Counted from the stretch's first letter, positions 8,484-18,008 are shown. The stretch: 64,000 nt of DNA from Deltaproteobacteria bacterium (GCA_002731275.1 PCBK01000035.1:1-64000), one strand, 5' to 3'. Made by a program: numbers and translations. Notes: generated by a model from the sequence alone, not told the origin.

Positions 8484-8561
8484 ATACAAGGTGGAAGAAG
8501 AGGAGTAGTTAGTGGCAACATTCATGTCTCTTCTGTTGAGGATTGTTGAGCGTTTCAACTT

Positions 8562-8575
8562 TTGATCTGGATCAA
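8562..8575 (+). promoter_or_regulatory. Perfect Fnr-type box between divergent stress genes
   Basis: TTGATCTGGATCAA, a perfect TTGAT-N4-ATCAA palindrome, 205 bp upstream of the 8780 start. No -10 at a standard class-II distance is obvious, so which of the two divergent genes it serves is unclear. Confidence 0.6.
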
Positions 8576-8779
8576 GAAATTCTTTGACATACGATGATGG
8601 GAGAGCGTGGCTTTTTGCTAGTGTGTGATGTGCACATGTAACCCATGTGATTTTTTGTGTCGGTGACATGTTATGTGTGGGGATGATGTTTCATCATGTC
8701 AAACATTCAGTCTGCACATGCATATCAAACATACATCCATTTGCTTGGGTGTTTATCATTTCGAGATGAGGAGAAGCTC

Positions 8780-9271
8780 ATGTTTAGTGTGCAAAGGATT
8801 CTGGTCCCAGTTGACTTTTCGGTGACCTCAAGAGCAGCCATTTCGTTGGGGATACAGCTTGCTCACCGTTACGAGGCGAAGCTTTACTTTTTGCACACCG
8901 AGAGAGAGCTGGAGGGCGATTTAAAGGACAAAATCGTTTCATCCCCACGTCAGCACGTGATCGAAGGTGAGATCGCGGACAATGAGCGCGTATTGAAAGA
9001 GTATGTCGAAGTTGAGTACGAGCGCGCCCAAGAGGGTGGAAAACCCGTCAATAAGATGCCAGCTGAATATTTGATCCTGGGGGGAAATTGGTTGGGCGCT
9101 GCGTTGCAGTTGATCAAAGATGAGGAGATTGATCTCGTGATCTCCGCAACCCATGGCCCCCAAGGTGTGAAGGGCTTTTTTATGGGGACTGATACAGAAA
9201 AGCTTTTGAAAAATGCGGACTGCTCTGTTTTTGTGGTGAAACCACAAGGGTATCCCTATTTGCGTGATTAA
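8780..9271 (+). CDS. Universal stress protein, UspA family (degenerate nucleotide motif)
   Basis: 163-residue Usp-like protein beginning MFSVQRILVPVDFS; the ATG at 8780 follows GAGGAG. The C-terminal phosphate-binding loop is weakened: SATHGPQGVKGFFMGTDTEKL has Gly-Thr-Asp where ATP-binding members have G-(S/T)-x-A. It also carries an insertion of about 20 residues (YERAQEGGKPVNKMP region). Nucleotide binding is therefore uncertain. The gene sits between Fnr boxes and the cbb3 oxidase genes, and a small hairpin pair follows at 9281-9313. Confidence 0.85.
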   Translation: MFSVQRILVPVDFSVTSRAAISLGIQLAHRYEAKLYFLHTERELEGDLKDKIVSSPRQHVIEGEIADNERVLKEYVEVEYERAQEGGKPVNKMPAEYLILGGNWLGAALQLIKDEEIDLVISATHGPQGVKGFFMGTDTEKLLKNADCSVFVVKPQGYPYLRD

Positions 9272-9280
9272 CGCATCTGT

Positions 9281-9313
9281 AGTAAAGGCTTTTACTGTGG
9301 TGAAAAGACCACC
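9281..9313 (+). terminator. Small tandem hairpins after the stress gene
   Basis: AGTAAA-GGCT-TTTACT (9281-9296) and TGGT-GAAAAG-ACCA (about 9299-9312) are two adjacent weak stem-loops between the stress gene and ccoNO. Neither has a clean T-tract, so termination is uncertain. No Fnr box is visible in this 108-bp gap. Confidence 0.25.
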
Positions 9314-9379
9314 CATCCTTTCATAACTGTGGAAGAAAAGACCCACCGATGATTATCGCTCATTGTTGAAGGAGAAGAA

Positions 9380-11695
9380 ATGACTCAACAAGAAGAGAAC
9401 AAAGAGATCGAGGAAAAGACGAGTGAAGAGGCTGAAACGCCTGTCGCCGCTCCGTCTTCCGATCTCGCTGAAAAGTTTGTTTATGACGATGATATCGTCC
9501 GAAAATTTGTCGCCGCGACCCTCCTCTGGGGGGTTGTGGGTATGCTTGTCGGTGTCTTGATCGCGGTGCAGTTGATCTTGCCTGCATTGAACTTTGACAC
9601 TGCCTGGTTGTCCTTTGGTCGTTTGCGTCCCTTGCACACAAACGCCGTTATCTTTGCGTTCGCAGGGAACGCGATCTTTGCTGGTGTATATTACTCTTCG
9701 CAACGTTTGTTAAAAGCTCGCATGTTTTCAGATGGTTTGAGCAAATTCCACTTTTGGGGTTGGCAGGCGATCATCGTCTCGGCTGCGATCACGCTCCCAC
9801 TGGGTATTACTCAGTCCCGTGAGTACGCTGAACTCGAATGGCCCATTGATATCGCGATCGCGGTCGTCTGGGTTGTGTTCGCCATCAACTTCTTTGGGAC
9901 CATCTTCAAACGTCGTCAGCGACACCTGTATGTTGCGATCTGGTTTTACATTGCGACCATCATCACTGTCGCGATGCTCCACATCTTCAACAACATTTGG
10001 GTCATCGCCGGTTGGTGGAAGAGTTACTCCGTTTACGCTGGTGTCCAAGATGCATTTATGCAATGGTGGTACGGTCACAACGCTGTCGCGTTCTTCTTGA
10101 CCACGCCGTTTTTGGGCCTGATGTACTACTACCTGCCAAAAGCCGCACAACGTCCGGTCTTCTCGTACCGACTCTCCATCCTGCACTTTTGGTCCTTGAT
10201 CTTCATCTACATCTGGGCTGGTCCTCACCACCTCCACTACACAGCGTTGCCTGCGTGGGCTTCAACACTCGGAATGATCTTCTCCGTGATGTTGTGGATG
10301 CCCTCTTGGGGTGGGATGATCAACGGTCTGCTGACCCTTCGTGGGGCATGGCATAAAGTCGCCGCCGATCCGATCCTTAAGTTCTTCGTCGTTGGTGTCA
10401 CATTCTACGGTATGTCCACCTTCGAAGGTCCACTGCTCTCCATCAAATCCGTCAACTCCCTCGGTCACTACACTGACTGGATTATCGGCCACGTTCACAG
10501 TGGTACACTCGGTTGGAACGGGTTTATTACGTTTGGTATGATCTACTGGATGGCGCCTCGCTTGTTCCAGACCAAGCTCTGGTCTAAGAAATTGGCTGAG
10601 GTTCACTTCTGGATTGGTACAGTCGGTATCCTTGCATACGTCATCTCGATGTACATTGCAGGTATCACACAAGGTCTGATGTGGCGTGCGTTCAACGGCT
10701 CCACTGGTCAGCTCGCTTACCCCGAATTTATCCAAACTGTTGAGCAAATTATCCCCATGTACTGGGTCCGCGCGACAGGTGGTACGTTGTACCTCCTCGG
10801 TGTGATCATCGGCGCGTTTAACATCTTCATGACTTGGACCAATCGTCCCGAGAAATACGAAGATGTCGTTGATGAAGCGATCCCACTTGATAAAGTCACG
10901 ATGAAAGAGGAGACACCTCCTGCTGCTTCGAATGACAGCCTTGAGTTTGCTCGCAAGCTCGCTTCCTTCCGTGCGATGCACTGGCACCGTGCCTGGGAAC
11001 GTCTGCCCTTGCGCTTCACCATTTGGGTTGTGATCGCAGTCGGTGTGGCTTCGTTGTTCGAGATTATCCCGACATTCCTCATCCGCTCAAACGTACCGAC
11101 GATCAAAGCGGTACAACCTTACAAGCCACTTGAGCTGGCGGGTCGCGACATCTACATCCGAGAAGGTTGCTACAACTGTCACTCTCAGATGGTTCGTTCG
11201 CTGCGTGGTGATACAGAGCGCTTTAAACGTGACCCCAAAAAGCCCGGTATCTACAGTAAACCTGGCGAGTTTGTGTACGACCACCCATTCTTGTGGGGAT
11301 CCCGTCGTATTGGTCCCGACCTTCACCGTGTTGGTGGAAAGTACAACCACTTGTGGCACTTCCGTCACATGAAGAATCCACGCTCGATGGTGCGTCTGTC
11401 GAGGATGCCTTCTTACCCATGGTTGTTGACCAACAAGATGCCTTTGAAACGAGTTGAGCGCGCTGTGAAAGCCATGGTGATCTTGGGCGTGCCTTACAGC
11501 AAAGAAGAGGTGAAGGGTTGTAAAGAACTCGCAGCCAAACAAGCGCTGAAGATCTCGACCGAGCTGGCAGACCAACGCAAGCTCAAAGGTAAGAATCGTG
11601 CGAAAGCCATCGAGTACTACAAAGACAAAGAGATTATCGCGTTGATCGCGTTCTTGCAGCGTCTCGGTACCGACATCTTGAAACACCGCAAATAA
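9380..11695 (+). CDS. ccoNO: cbb3 cytochrome c oxidase, fused CcoN-CcoO subunit
   Basis: 771-residue fusion. Residues about 40-500 are the 12-helix catalytic CcoN subunit, with conserved His ligands in RPLHTNAV, WYGHNAV, WAGPHHLHY and IGHVHSGTLGWNG. After a linker with a further helix, residues about 580-770 are CcoO with one c-type haem site C597-x-x-C600-H601. Normally CcoN and CcoO are separate proteins; fused CcoNO is known in Bacteroidota and Bdellovibrio-type lineages. It reduces O2 to water at low oxygen and pumps protons across the inner membrane. The start follows GAAGGAGAAGAA. It heads the operon with ccoQ and ccoP. Confidence 0.95.
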   Translation: MTQQEENKEIEEKTSEEAETPVAAPSSDLAEKFVYDDDIVRKFVAATLLWGVVGMLVGVLIAVQLILPALNFDTAWLSFGRLRPLHTNAVIFAFAGNAIFAGVYYSSQRLLKARMFSDGLSKFHFWGWQAIIVSAAITLPLGITQSREYAELEWPIDIAIAVVWVVFAINFFGTIFKRRQRHLYVAIWFYIATIITVAMLHIFNNIWVIAGWWKSYSVYAGVQDAFMQWWYGHNAVAFFLTTPFLGLMYYYLPKAAQRPVFSYRLSILHFWSLIFIYIWAGPHHLHYTALPAWASTLGMIFSVMLWMPSWGGMINGLLTLRGAWHKVAADPILKFFVVGVTFYGMSTFEGPLLSIKSVNSLGHYTDWIIGHVHSGTLGWNGFITFGMIYWMAPRLFQTKLWSKKLAEVHFWIGTVGILAYVISMYIAGITQGLMWRAFNGSTGQLAYPEFIQTVEQIIPMYWVRATGGTLYLLGVIIGAFNIFMTWTNRPEKYEDVVDEAIPLDKVTMKEETPPAASNDSLEFARKLASFRAMHWHRAWERLPLRFTIWVVIAVGVASLFEIIPTFLIRSNVPTIKAVQPYKPLELAGRDIYIREGCYNCHSQMVRSLRGDTERFKRDPKKPGIYSKPGEFVYDHPFLWGSRRIGPDLHRVGGKYNHLWHFRHMKNPRSMVRLSRMPSYPWLLTNKMPLKRVERAVKAMVILGVPYSKEEVKGCKELAAKQALKISTELADQRKLKGKNRAKAIEYYKDKEIIALIAFLQRLGTDILKHRK

Positions 11696-11708
11696 AAGGA
11701 GCCATACG

Positions 11709-11891
11709 ATGAGACTCAGTGATATCATTGGCAATATCAGCCACACGATCTTTGTCGAAATCGGACTGGTACTCTTCTTGATGATCTTCGCAGGTGCGGT
11801 GTTTTACGCCTTTATGATGTCCCGCGAACAAGTTGAGCACTTGGAATCCATGCCACTAGACGATAATCTTTCACTCAGAGACGAGGGATAA
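11709..11891 (+). CDS. ccoQ: cbb3 oxidase small subunit CcoQ
   Basis: 60-residue protein with one membrane helix (about residues 15-37) and an acidic C-terminal tail, the typical size and shape of CcoQ/FixQ, which stabilises assembly of CcoP with the core complex. The ATG follows AAAAGGAGC, 13 bp after ccoNO; the stop is one base before ccoP. Assignment relies on position and topology more than sequence identity. Confidence 0.82.
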   Translation: MRLSDIIGNISHTIFVEIGLVLFLMIFAGAVFYAFMMSREQVEHLESMPLDDNLSLRDEG

Positions 11892-11892
11892 A

Positions 11893-12516
11893 ATGGGACA
11901 GCACGAACATCATGACGAATTTAGCCAGCCGTCGAAGGACCGCTTGTTTGTCCACGAATTTGACGGCATTCAAGAGTACGATAACCCCATGCCCGGGTGG
12001 TGGAAGGCCATCTTCTGGGGAAGTATCATCTTCTCCGTCTGGTACCTGATTCACTATCACGGTGGGATGGGAGAGTCGATCGAACAAGAGTACAACTCTG
12101 CGATGACACAAGTGTCCAAGCTGCAAGCGGAGTACAACAAAAAAGTCGCAGCACGCACAGGGACCAAGGCGCTCAAAAAGCTCGTTGGAAAACCTGAGGT
12201 GCTCGCGTCCGGGAAGAAAGTCTTCACAACATACTGTGCTGTGTGTCACGGACCTGATGGTGGCGGGAAAGTCGGCCCCAACTTGACCGATGACTACTGG
12301 GTCAATGCTCCCGATCTCAAAACGATCTTCGGTGTTATTTACAACGGTGGTCGAGAAGGAAAAGGGATGATCTCCTGGAACGGCACGCTCAACCTCAAAC
12401 AAATGCAGCACGTCACTGTCTACGTCCAAAGCCTACGCGGCACAAAGCCCAAAAATCCGAAGGCTGCGGATAAAAAAGACGAAAAATACTTTGCACCTAA
12501 AAAAGGCAAAAAATAA
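11893..12516 (+). CDS. ccoP: cbb3 oxidase subunit CcoP, mono-haem form
   Basis: 207-residue CcoP. The N-terminus has the family signature YDNPMPGWW, then one membrane helix (about 37-55), a helical linker, and a single c-haem domain with C115-x-x-C118-H119 and a downstream GMISWNG loop that supplies the Met ligand. Standard CcoP is about 300 residues with two c-haems, so one haem domain is missing. The Lys-rich tail is unusual. It accepts electrons from periplasmic cytochrome c and passes them to CcoNO. A strong terminator follows, separating it from ccoG. Confidence 0.92.
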   Translation: MGQHEHHDEFSQPSKDRLFVHEFDGIQEYDNPMPGWWKAIFWGSIIFSVWYLIHYHGGMGESIEQEYNSAMTQVSKLQAEYNKKVAARTGTKALKKLVGKPEVLASGKKVFTTYCAVCHGPDGGGKVGPNLTDDYWVNAPDLKTIFGVIYNGGREGKGMISWNGTLNLKQMQHVTVYVQSLRGTKPKNPKAADKKDEKYFAPKKGKK

Positions 12517-12562
12517 CTCCCTTTTGGGTTGCAATGTCTCTTCTTAGATAGAACAGATCACA

Positions 12563-12602
12563 AAGAGCGAAGAGACTGACAGTCTCTTCGCTCTTCTTCT
12601 TT
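12563..12602 (+). terminator. Strong intrinsic terminator after ccoP
   Basis: A 15-bp perfect stem (12563-12577 with 12581-12595) and 3-nt loop, followed by CTTCTTTTTC. It separates the structural ccoNO-Q-P transcript from the ccoG assembly cluster. Confidence 0.85.
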
Positions 12603-12638
12603 TTCTAGCTATCTGGAAGAGAAAGGAATACAAAGCCA

Positions 12639-14045
12639 ATGACCCAATCAAACGAAGCCCCCGAGAAAGTCCTCGCCACTCTCAACAAGGACGGTTCTCG
12701 AAACTGGTTACGTCCTCGTCTCTCTGTCGGATTTTTTCACACCTGGCGCCGTCGGTTCGCCTGGTTCTTGATCTTCATCTTTTTGCTTTTGCCTCACATC
12801 CGTATCGGCGGGGAAGCGTTGTTTCTGTTTGATATCCCAAACAGACGCTTTACACTCTTTGGTATCACCTTTCTGCCTACCGATACGCTCTTGCTCTTAT
12901 TTGCAGCGCTCGCATTTTTTCTCAGTGTATTTTTGATTACTGCGATGTTGGGGCGCGCATGGTGTGGATGGGCCTGTCCCCAGACTGTATACATGGAGTT
13001 TCTCTTTCGTCCAATTGAGCGTATGTTTGAGGGATCCTCCCCGAGCCAGCAAAAGCGCATCCAATCACAAGGACTCCACTGGCGCAGTCTCGCAAAATAT
13101 TTCACTTATATCATCCTGGCGATGGTCCTTGCGCACACCTTTTTGGCGTACTTTGTCGGCACTGATGCGCTTCGGCAGTGGATGACACAATCCCCCTTCA
13201 AACATCCACAACCCTTCTTTATCATGTTACTTGTGACCGGCGCAGTCTTCTTTGACTTCGCGTACTTCCGCGAGCAAACCTGTCTCGTCGTTTGTCCCTA
13301 TGGTCGCTTTCAGTCCGTTTTGCTCGACCGTCAGTCGATGATCGTCGGCTACGATCCCAACCGTGGTGAGACACGTGGGAAAGTGAGCAAACGCAAAAAA
13401 GAGAAAGACGTCGAGTTTGGTGACTGCATCGACTGTGGTGCGTGTGTCACAACCTGTCCTACTGGGATCGATATCCGTGATGGCCTCCAGATGGAGTGTA
13501 TCAACTGTACACAGTGTATCGATGCTTGTGACAAGATCATGACCAAGCTGGATAAACCCACGGGTCTGATTCGGTACACGTCACAAGACGAGCTCGAAGG
13601 GAAAAAGCAAAAGTTTTTGCGCCCCCGTGTTGTTCTCTATCCCCTCTTGATCTTGTTGGTGATCACTGGATTTATCATCACCTGGAACTACCGCAGCGGC
13701 GCGAAGATTCAACTCGTCCGTCAAGGAAAGAGCCCCTACCGTATTCTCGCAGGTGGTGAGGTCTCCAACCAGGTCGCCGTCGCGATCTCAAACCTCACCA
13801 AAAAATCGCACAAGTACAAGATCGAGTTGTACAAAAAAGACAAAGGCATCAAGATGATCGCGCCCGTCAAAAGTATCACCGTCGGACCGAGCAAGATCGG
13901 AACATTGACTGTGTTTATCACGACCCCCGCGAAACTCTTTGAAAAGAAAACGCCTGTTGTGCAGTTCCGCGTGACAGACGGTGCAGGTCTCGATGCCAGA
14001 CCCGAATACAAGCTGATTGGGCCCCTGCCCATCGCTGGCAACTGA
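12639..14045 (+). CDS. ccoG: Cytochrome oxidase accessory protein CcoG (FixG/RdxA)
   Basis: 468-residue membrane ferredoxin-like protein: about five helices (including GRAWCGWACPQTVYMEF, a NapH/FixG signature), two [4Fe-4S] motifs CIDCGACVTTCP and CINCTQCIDACD (residues about 266-300), a further helix near residue 330, and a C-terminal Ig-like FixG domain. The family acts in Cu(II) reduction and delivery for cbb3 assembly. The start follows AGAAAGGAA. First gene of the assembly cluster ccoG-ccoH-(DsbD_2-like)-ccoI-ccoS. Confidence 0.95.
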   Translation: MTQSNEAPEKVLATLNKDGSRNWLRPRLSVGFFHTWRRRFAWFLIFIFLLLPHIRIGGEALFLFDIPNRRFTLFGITFLPTDTLLLLFAALAFFLSVFLITAMLGRAWCGWACPQTVYMEFLFRPIERMFEGSSPSQQKRIQSQGLHWRSLAKYFTYIILAMVLAHTFLAYFVGTDALRQWMTQSPFKHPQPFFIMLLVTGAVFFDFAYFREQTCLVVCPYGRFQSVLLDRQSMIVGYDPNRGETRGKVSKRKKEKDVEFGDCIDCGACVTTCPTGIDIRDGLQMECINCTQCIDACDKIMTKLDKPTGLIRYTSQDELEGKKQKFLRPRVVLYPLLILLVITGFIITWNYRSGAKIQLVRQGKSPYRILAGGEVSNQVAVAISNLTKKSHKYKIELYKKDKGIKMIAPVKSITVGPSKIGTLTVFITTPAKLFEKKTPVVQFRVTDGAGLDARPEYKLIGPLPIAGN

Positions 14046-14104
14046 CCGCTGATGTGTCGAGCAGCATTTGCCTGTTGGCGGTCGCACCCTGAAAGGAGCG
14101 AAGC

Positions 14105-14584
14105 ATGCTCAAAAAACTCGTATGGCCCGGACTCCCCATCATCATTCTCGGTGGAGGTGTGATCCTCAATATCGTGATGGTCTCCCTCGCCGTCAGAGAT
14201 GGTGGATACCAGTACGAACCCAATTACTACCAAAAAGCGATCAAATGGGATGAGACGATCGCACAAGAGAAACGCAACGCAGCGCTTGGATGGAAGCTCA
14301 CCTTCGTCAATGTCCCTGTTGTCAGTTCATCCAATGCGCAACCTTTTTGTATCTCTTTGAAGGACAAAAAAGGTGCGGTCCTCGATCAAACGAGTGTGAA
14401 GGCTGTTGCCTTTCACAACGCCCACTCCATGCAACGTAAGACACTTCTTTTTCAACGAAAAGGTGCGCTTCATTGTGTGACCTACCCCTTCAAAAGAGGG
14501 GGGCTGTGGGAGTTTCGTTTTACCGCCAAGCGTATCAATACGATCTTCACAAACACCACCCGTCACGCCCTCAAGCAAAAGTAA
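14105..14584 (+). CDS. ccoH: FixH/CcoH-like cbb3 assembly protein
   Basis: 159-residue protein with one N-terminal membrane helix (about 7-30) and a periplasmic domain beginning with the FixH signature (VRDGGYQYEPNYYQKAIKWD, then conserved Asp-Glu/Gln). It starts after GAAAGGAGC. CcoH is needed for stable cbb3 assembly together with CcoI. The protein fits the family length. It is encoded between ccoG and the DsbD_2-like gene, with a hairpin right at its 3' end. Confidence 0.88.
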   Translation: MLKKLVWPGLPIIILGGGVILNIVMVSLAVRDGGYQYEPNYYQKAIKWDETIAQEKRNAALGWKLTFVNVPVVSSSNAQPFCISLKDKKGAVLDQTSVKAVAFHNAHSMQRKTLLFQRKGALHCVTYPFKRGGLWEFRFTAKRINTIFTNTTRHALKQK

Positions 14585-14623
14585 ATACACAAGACCAATG
14601 AGCATATTGGTTTTTGTGTATTT
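14583..14623 (+). terminator. Intercistronic hairpin after ccoH
   Basis: Long stem AAATACACAA (14583-14592) with TTGTGTATTT (14614-14623), extended inside by ACCAAT/ATTGGT. It overlaps the ccoH stop codon. The second arm is T-rich, so it could attenuate or stabilise the mRNA ahead of the DsbD_2-like gene at 14669. Confidence 0.45.
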
Positions 14624-14668
14624 GTGACTTGATGTTTTTGGAGCATTCTCCAAAGAAAGGATAGTCTT

Positions 14669-15523
14669 ATGCTTGCGTTGATGGCGAGTGTAACAGTTGC
14701 GTCGTTGCTTGGGAGTCTTCACTGTCTCGGCATGTGTGGTGGTTTTGTCACCTTCTATGCTGGACATGAGTCAAATAAACGTCAGCTCTGGTTAAGTCAC
14801 CTCACGTACAATCTGGGACGTCTGCTGACCTACAGTGTCCTGGGGGCGTTGAGTGGTCTGGCTGGTGCTGCGCTCTCCCGTGCAGGTGTCGCGTTTGGTT
14901 TCTCCGATACTGCGACCTATCTCGCTGGTGGGATCATGATCTTGTGGGGGATCGCGCTGTTTGTGCAGTTGAGCGGGATGGCTTCTTTCCACGATATTCT
15001 TCCCTCTGGGATGGCCTCTTGGGCCACCAAACTCTACCAAAAAGCCCAGCAAAAACCCCCCATCGGTCGTGCATTTTTGCTCGGGACATTCTCGACCTTG
15101 TTGCCCTGTGGGTGGTTGTACTTTTTTGCGATCACGGCCTCTGCGACAGCGAGCGCGTGGGGGGGTGTCCTCGTGATGTTCGCCTTTTGGCTGGGAACTG
15201 TGCCTTACATGCTCTCCCTTGGTTGGAGTGTACAGTGGCTCGGTGGCCGACTCCGTCGTCATGTTCCCTGGCTAAGCGCGACCGTCGTGTTGTTCTTGGG
15301 GATCTTCACCGTCGCACAGCGTTTGTGGATGCCTTCTTTGTCCGAGTACGCAAAGCGCGAGGAGCTAGCCAAAATGGGGATCGGAAAAGGGGCACAGTGT
15401 CATCCTATTGGCCGGCCTGCGCCTTCAAAGATAAAGCGGTCTCCAAAAAAGAGCGCGCCTCTACGTCGAGTTGTGAAAAGACGTCCTCCTCCAAGACTGC
15501 GGAAGGGAGGACAGGATGGATGA
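14669..15523 (+). CDS. DsbD_2 / sulfite-exporter TauE/SafE-like membrane protein of the cbb3 assembly cluster
   Basis: 284-residue protein with about six membrane helices. It opens with the conserved cysteine motif GSLHCLGMCGGF (about residues 16-27), characteristic of the DsbD_2/YdhB-type permeases found inside ccoGHIS clusters of many proteobacteria. A Cu or thiol role in cbb3 maturation is probable from context, not proven. The last 50 residues are an Arg/Lys/Pro-rich cytoplasmic tail without clear homology. Its 3' end overlaps ccoI by 8 nt, so the two are translationally coupled. Confidence 0.85.
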   Translation: MLALMASVTVASLLGSLHCLGMCGGFVTFYAGHESNKRQLWLSHLTYNLGRLLTYSVLGALSGLAGAALSRAGVAFGFSDTATYLAGGIMILWGIALFVQLSGMASFHDILPSGMASWATKLYQKAQQKPPIGRAFLLGTFSTLLPCGWLYFFAITASATASAWGGVLVMFAFWLGTVPYMLSLGWSVQWLGGRLRRHVPWLSATVVLFLGIFTVAQRLWMPSLSEYAKREELAKMGIGKGAQCHPIGRPAPSKIKRSPKKSAPLRRVVKRRPPPRLRKGGQDG

Positions 15524-18008
15524 TCAGAAGATCGATGAACCTGTCGATTGTACCCACTGTGGGTTACCTGTGCCTGCTGCGCTCGTCCAAGAGGAAGGCC
15601 CCAGTTTTTGTTGTCATGGTTGTGAGACTGTGTATGGTCTCCTTCACTCTCTAAAAGACAAACATCCGGATTTTTCTCCAGAAGAATACGTCCTGCAGCA
15701 GCCCCAACAGGACGATGCCGAAGCTTCCTCTCGGTATGCGCGTCTTGCCTCTCCTTCGTTTGTCGAGCTTTACAGCCAATTGAGAGATGATGGTTACCGA
15801 GAGATCGTCCTCTCTGTTGTCGGTATCCATTGCAGCGCGTGTATCTGGTTGCTCGAAAAGCTGCCATCTATGCTCGATGGTGTCGTCTCCGCACAGCTTA
15901 ATATGGGACGCGCGCTGCTTCGTGTCGTGTGGAATCCCAATGTTGTTGGGCTCGATCGTATCGCGTACTTTCTGTATCGGATGGGATATCCTGTAGAGGT
16001 GTTTGGTGAGCAAGATGGAAACAGCTCCCAAAAACGCTACGAAAGGCAAGCGCTCATTCGTATCGGTGTTGCAGGGGCGCTCGCCGGGAACGTCATGATG
16101 ATCGCCTTCGCTCTTTATGGTGGGATGTTCTCCTACATGGCGGATGATCACAGACAATTCTTTCGTTGGATGAGTCTTGCTCTGGCAACTCCCTCTGTGA
16201 TGTGGGCTGGTTTTCCATTCTTTCAACGGGCCTGGATGGCGATCCGCACACGCACATTGCATATGGATCTCCCTATCGCCCTGGGGATTGCGATTGGCTA
16301 TCTCTCCGGGCTTTGGAACACCCTGATTGGGAAAGGTGAGATCTACTTTGACTCTGTGACAACGTTGATCTTTCTGCTCCTCGTCGGGCGGTGGTTGCAA
16401 CACAGGCAACAACGACTCGCGCAGGAGAGGACGGAGAAGCTCTACTACATCACGCCCAAATTTGCGCGTCTCTGGAGTGGAAGTGCCAGCCAAGAGGTTC
16501 CAGTTGCATCCCTTCAAAAAGACGACATCATTGAGGTGTTGGCTGGAGAGACTGTCGCCGTGGATGGTGAAATTCTCGAAGGACAGACACAAATTGATGG
16601 TTCGATCTTAACAGGCGAGTCGTTACCTTTTGCTGTACAAGAGGGCGAAGAGGTCCACGCTGGCACACTCAACGTCTCCTCGCGTATCCTCGTGAAGGTC
16701 AACCAGACTGGAGAGGAGACACGGGTCGGACAGATCATGCTGGAGGTGCAAAGAGCGAGTCAGTCTCGCGCACCCATCGTGAGAATGGCAGACTCTGTTG
16801 TCGGTGTGTTCATCGTCGTTGTGTTTGGTCTTGCCTTCGCGACGTGGGTGATGTGGTCTTTCTTATCTCCGACACACGCAGTTGAACACGCGATCGCGTT
16901 GTTGATTATTACCTGTCCTTGTGCCTTGGGGATGGCGACTCCACTTGCTGTTGCTGCGAGCCTTGGCCGCGCTGCCAAGCAAGGCATCCTGATCAAAGGA
17001 GGACAGGCCCTCGAAGCACTCTCACGTCCAGGAATTCTCTGGTTAGACAAGACGGGAACATTGACACAAGGCGCGCTTGCGCTTGTTCACTGGGAAGGTT
17101 CAGAGGATGTCAAGCCTGTCGTTCAAGCGATTGAAGCGCAGTCTTCTCATCCCATCGCGAAGGCCTTAAGTCGCGATCTTCCTGTGGCGTCCACACCTCT
17201 TAAAGTCGAGGCCGAACAGCATCATGGTGCTGGAATTGTCGGTCATTATGAGGGGCGGGATATTTTTGTGGGTTCATTGGACTTTATGCAAAGACAAGTT
17301 GAAGAGACGCCTTCTTGGGTGACGCAAAAGGTCGAAGAGTGGACGGCGAAGGCGTTGACTCCCATCGCGATCGTTGAAGATGGCGATGTGATCGCAATGG
17401 CCGCGCTCGGTGATCCCATCCGTGAAGAGGCCGCAGAGGTGTTACAAGACCTGCGTACACAAGGGTGGAAGATCGGTATTCTCTCAGGAGATCATCCTTC
17501 CGTCGTGGACGCGGTCGGAGCGATGTTGGATATCCCCCAGGATCTTCGGGTGGGGGGTGCCTCTCCGGAGCGCAAACTTGAGCTGGTTCGCTCCTCTCAA
17601 GAGGAGGGGACCGTCGTGATGATTGGAGATGGTGTGAACGACACCGCAGCGCTCGCGGCTGCTCATGTTGGGATTGGTGTCCATGGTGGGGCTGAGGCCT
17701 GTCTTGCTGCAGCCGATATCTTTTTGTCGCGGCCTGGATTGGTGCCGTTACAAGAGGTGATGAAGGGGGCCAAGTTGACCATGAGAACCATTCGTCGCAA
17801 CTTGACATTTTCCTTTTTTTACAATGTGATCGGCGCGAGTCTTGCGATGGCAGGCTTGATCAATCCGTTGTGGGCTGCGATTTTTATGCCCATTAGCTCA
17901 TTAACTGTCGTGACGCACTCATTTCGTGCGAGCTCGTTTGGAGATACATCATGTCCGTCATCTACATCGTCCTCCCCCTCTCTATCGTCATCGCCGGTGC
18001 TGCCTTAG
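15516..18008 (+). CDS. ccoI: Cu-exporting P1B-type ATPase CcoI (FixI)
   Basis: 830-residue copper ATPase. The N-terminal zinc-ribbon-like segment (C12/C15...C32-C33/C36) is typical of CcoI. Then a heavy-metal domain GIHCSACIW (C106, C109), eight membrane helices, TGES actuator loop, CPC motif (C467-P468-C469), phosphorylated D511 in DKTGTLT, and GDGVNDTAAL hinge. It supplies Cu to the cbb3 binuclear centre from the cytoplasmic side. The last 30 residues (Ser-rich) are atypical and arise because the frame runs on 58 nt into ccoS. The start overlaps the previous gene by 8 nt. Confidence 0.95.
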   Translation: MDDQKIDEPVDCTHCGLPVPAALVQEEGPSFCCHGCETVYGLLHSLKDKHPDFSPEEYVLQQPQQDDAEASSRYARLASPSFVELYSQLRDDGYREIVLSVVGIHCSACIWLLEKLPSMLDGVVSAQLNMGRALLRVVWNPNVVGLDRIAYFLYRMGYPVEVFGEQDGNSSQKRYERQALIRIGVAGALAGNVMMIAFALYGGMFSYMADDHRQFFRWMSLALATPSVMWAGFPFFQRAWMAIRTRTLHMDLPIALGIAIGYLSGLWNTLIGKGEIYFDSVTTLIFLLLVGRWLQHRQQRLAQERTEKLYYITPKFARLWSGSASQEVPVASLQKDDIIEVLAGETVAVDGEILEGQTQIDGSILTGESLPFAVQEGEEVHAGTLNVSSRILVKVNQTGEETRVGQIMLEVQRASQSRAPIVRMADSVVGVFIVVVFGLAFATWVMWSFLSPTHAVEHAIALLIITCPCALGMATPLAVAASLGRAAKQGILIKGGQALEALSRPGILWLDKTGTLTQGALALVHWEGSEDVKPVVQAIEAQSSHPIAKALSRDLPVASTPLKVEAEQHHGAGIVGHYEGRDIFVGSLDFMQRQVEETPSWVTQKVEEWTAKALTPIAIVEDGDVIAMAALGDPIREEAAEVLQDLRTQGWKIGILSGDHPSVVDAVGAMLDIPQDLRVGGASPERKLELVRSSQEEGTVVMIGDGVNDTAALAAAHVGIGVHGGAEACLAAADIFLSRPGLVPLQEVMKGAKLTMRTIRRNLTFSFFYNVIGASLAMAGLINPLWAAIFMPISSLTVVTHSFRASSFGDTSCPSSTSSSPSLSSSPVLP

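Noticed and set aside
15651-16592. 313-codon minus-strand frame
   Set aside because: Shadow of ccoI; composition is that of the reverse complement of a coding frame.
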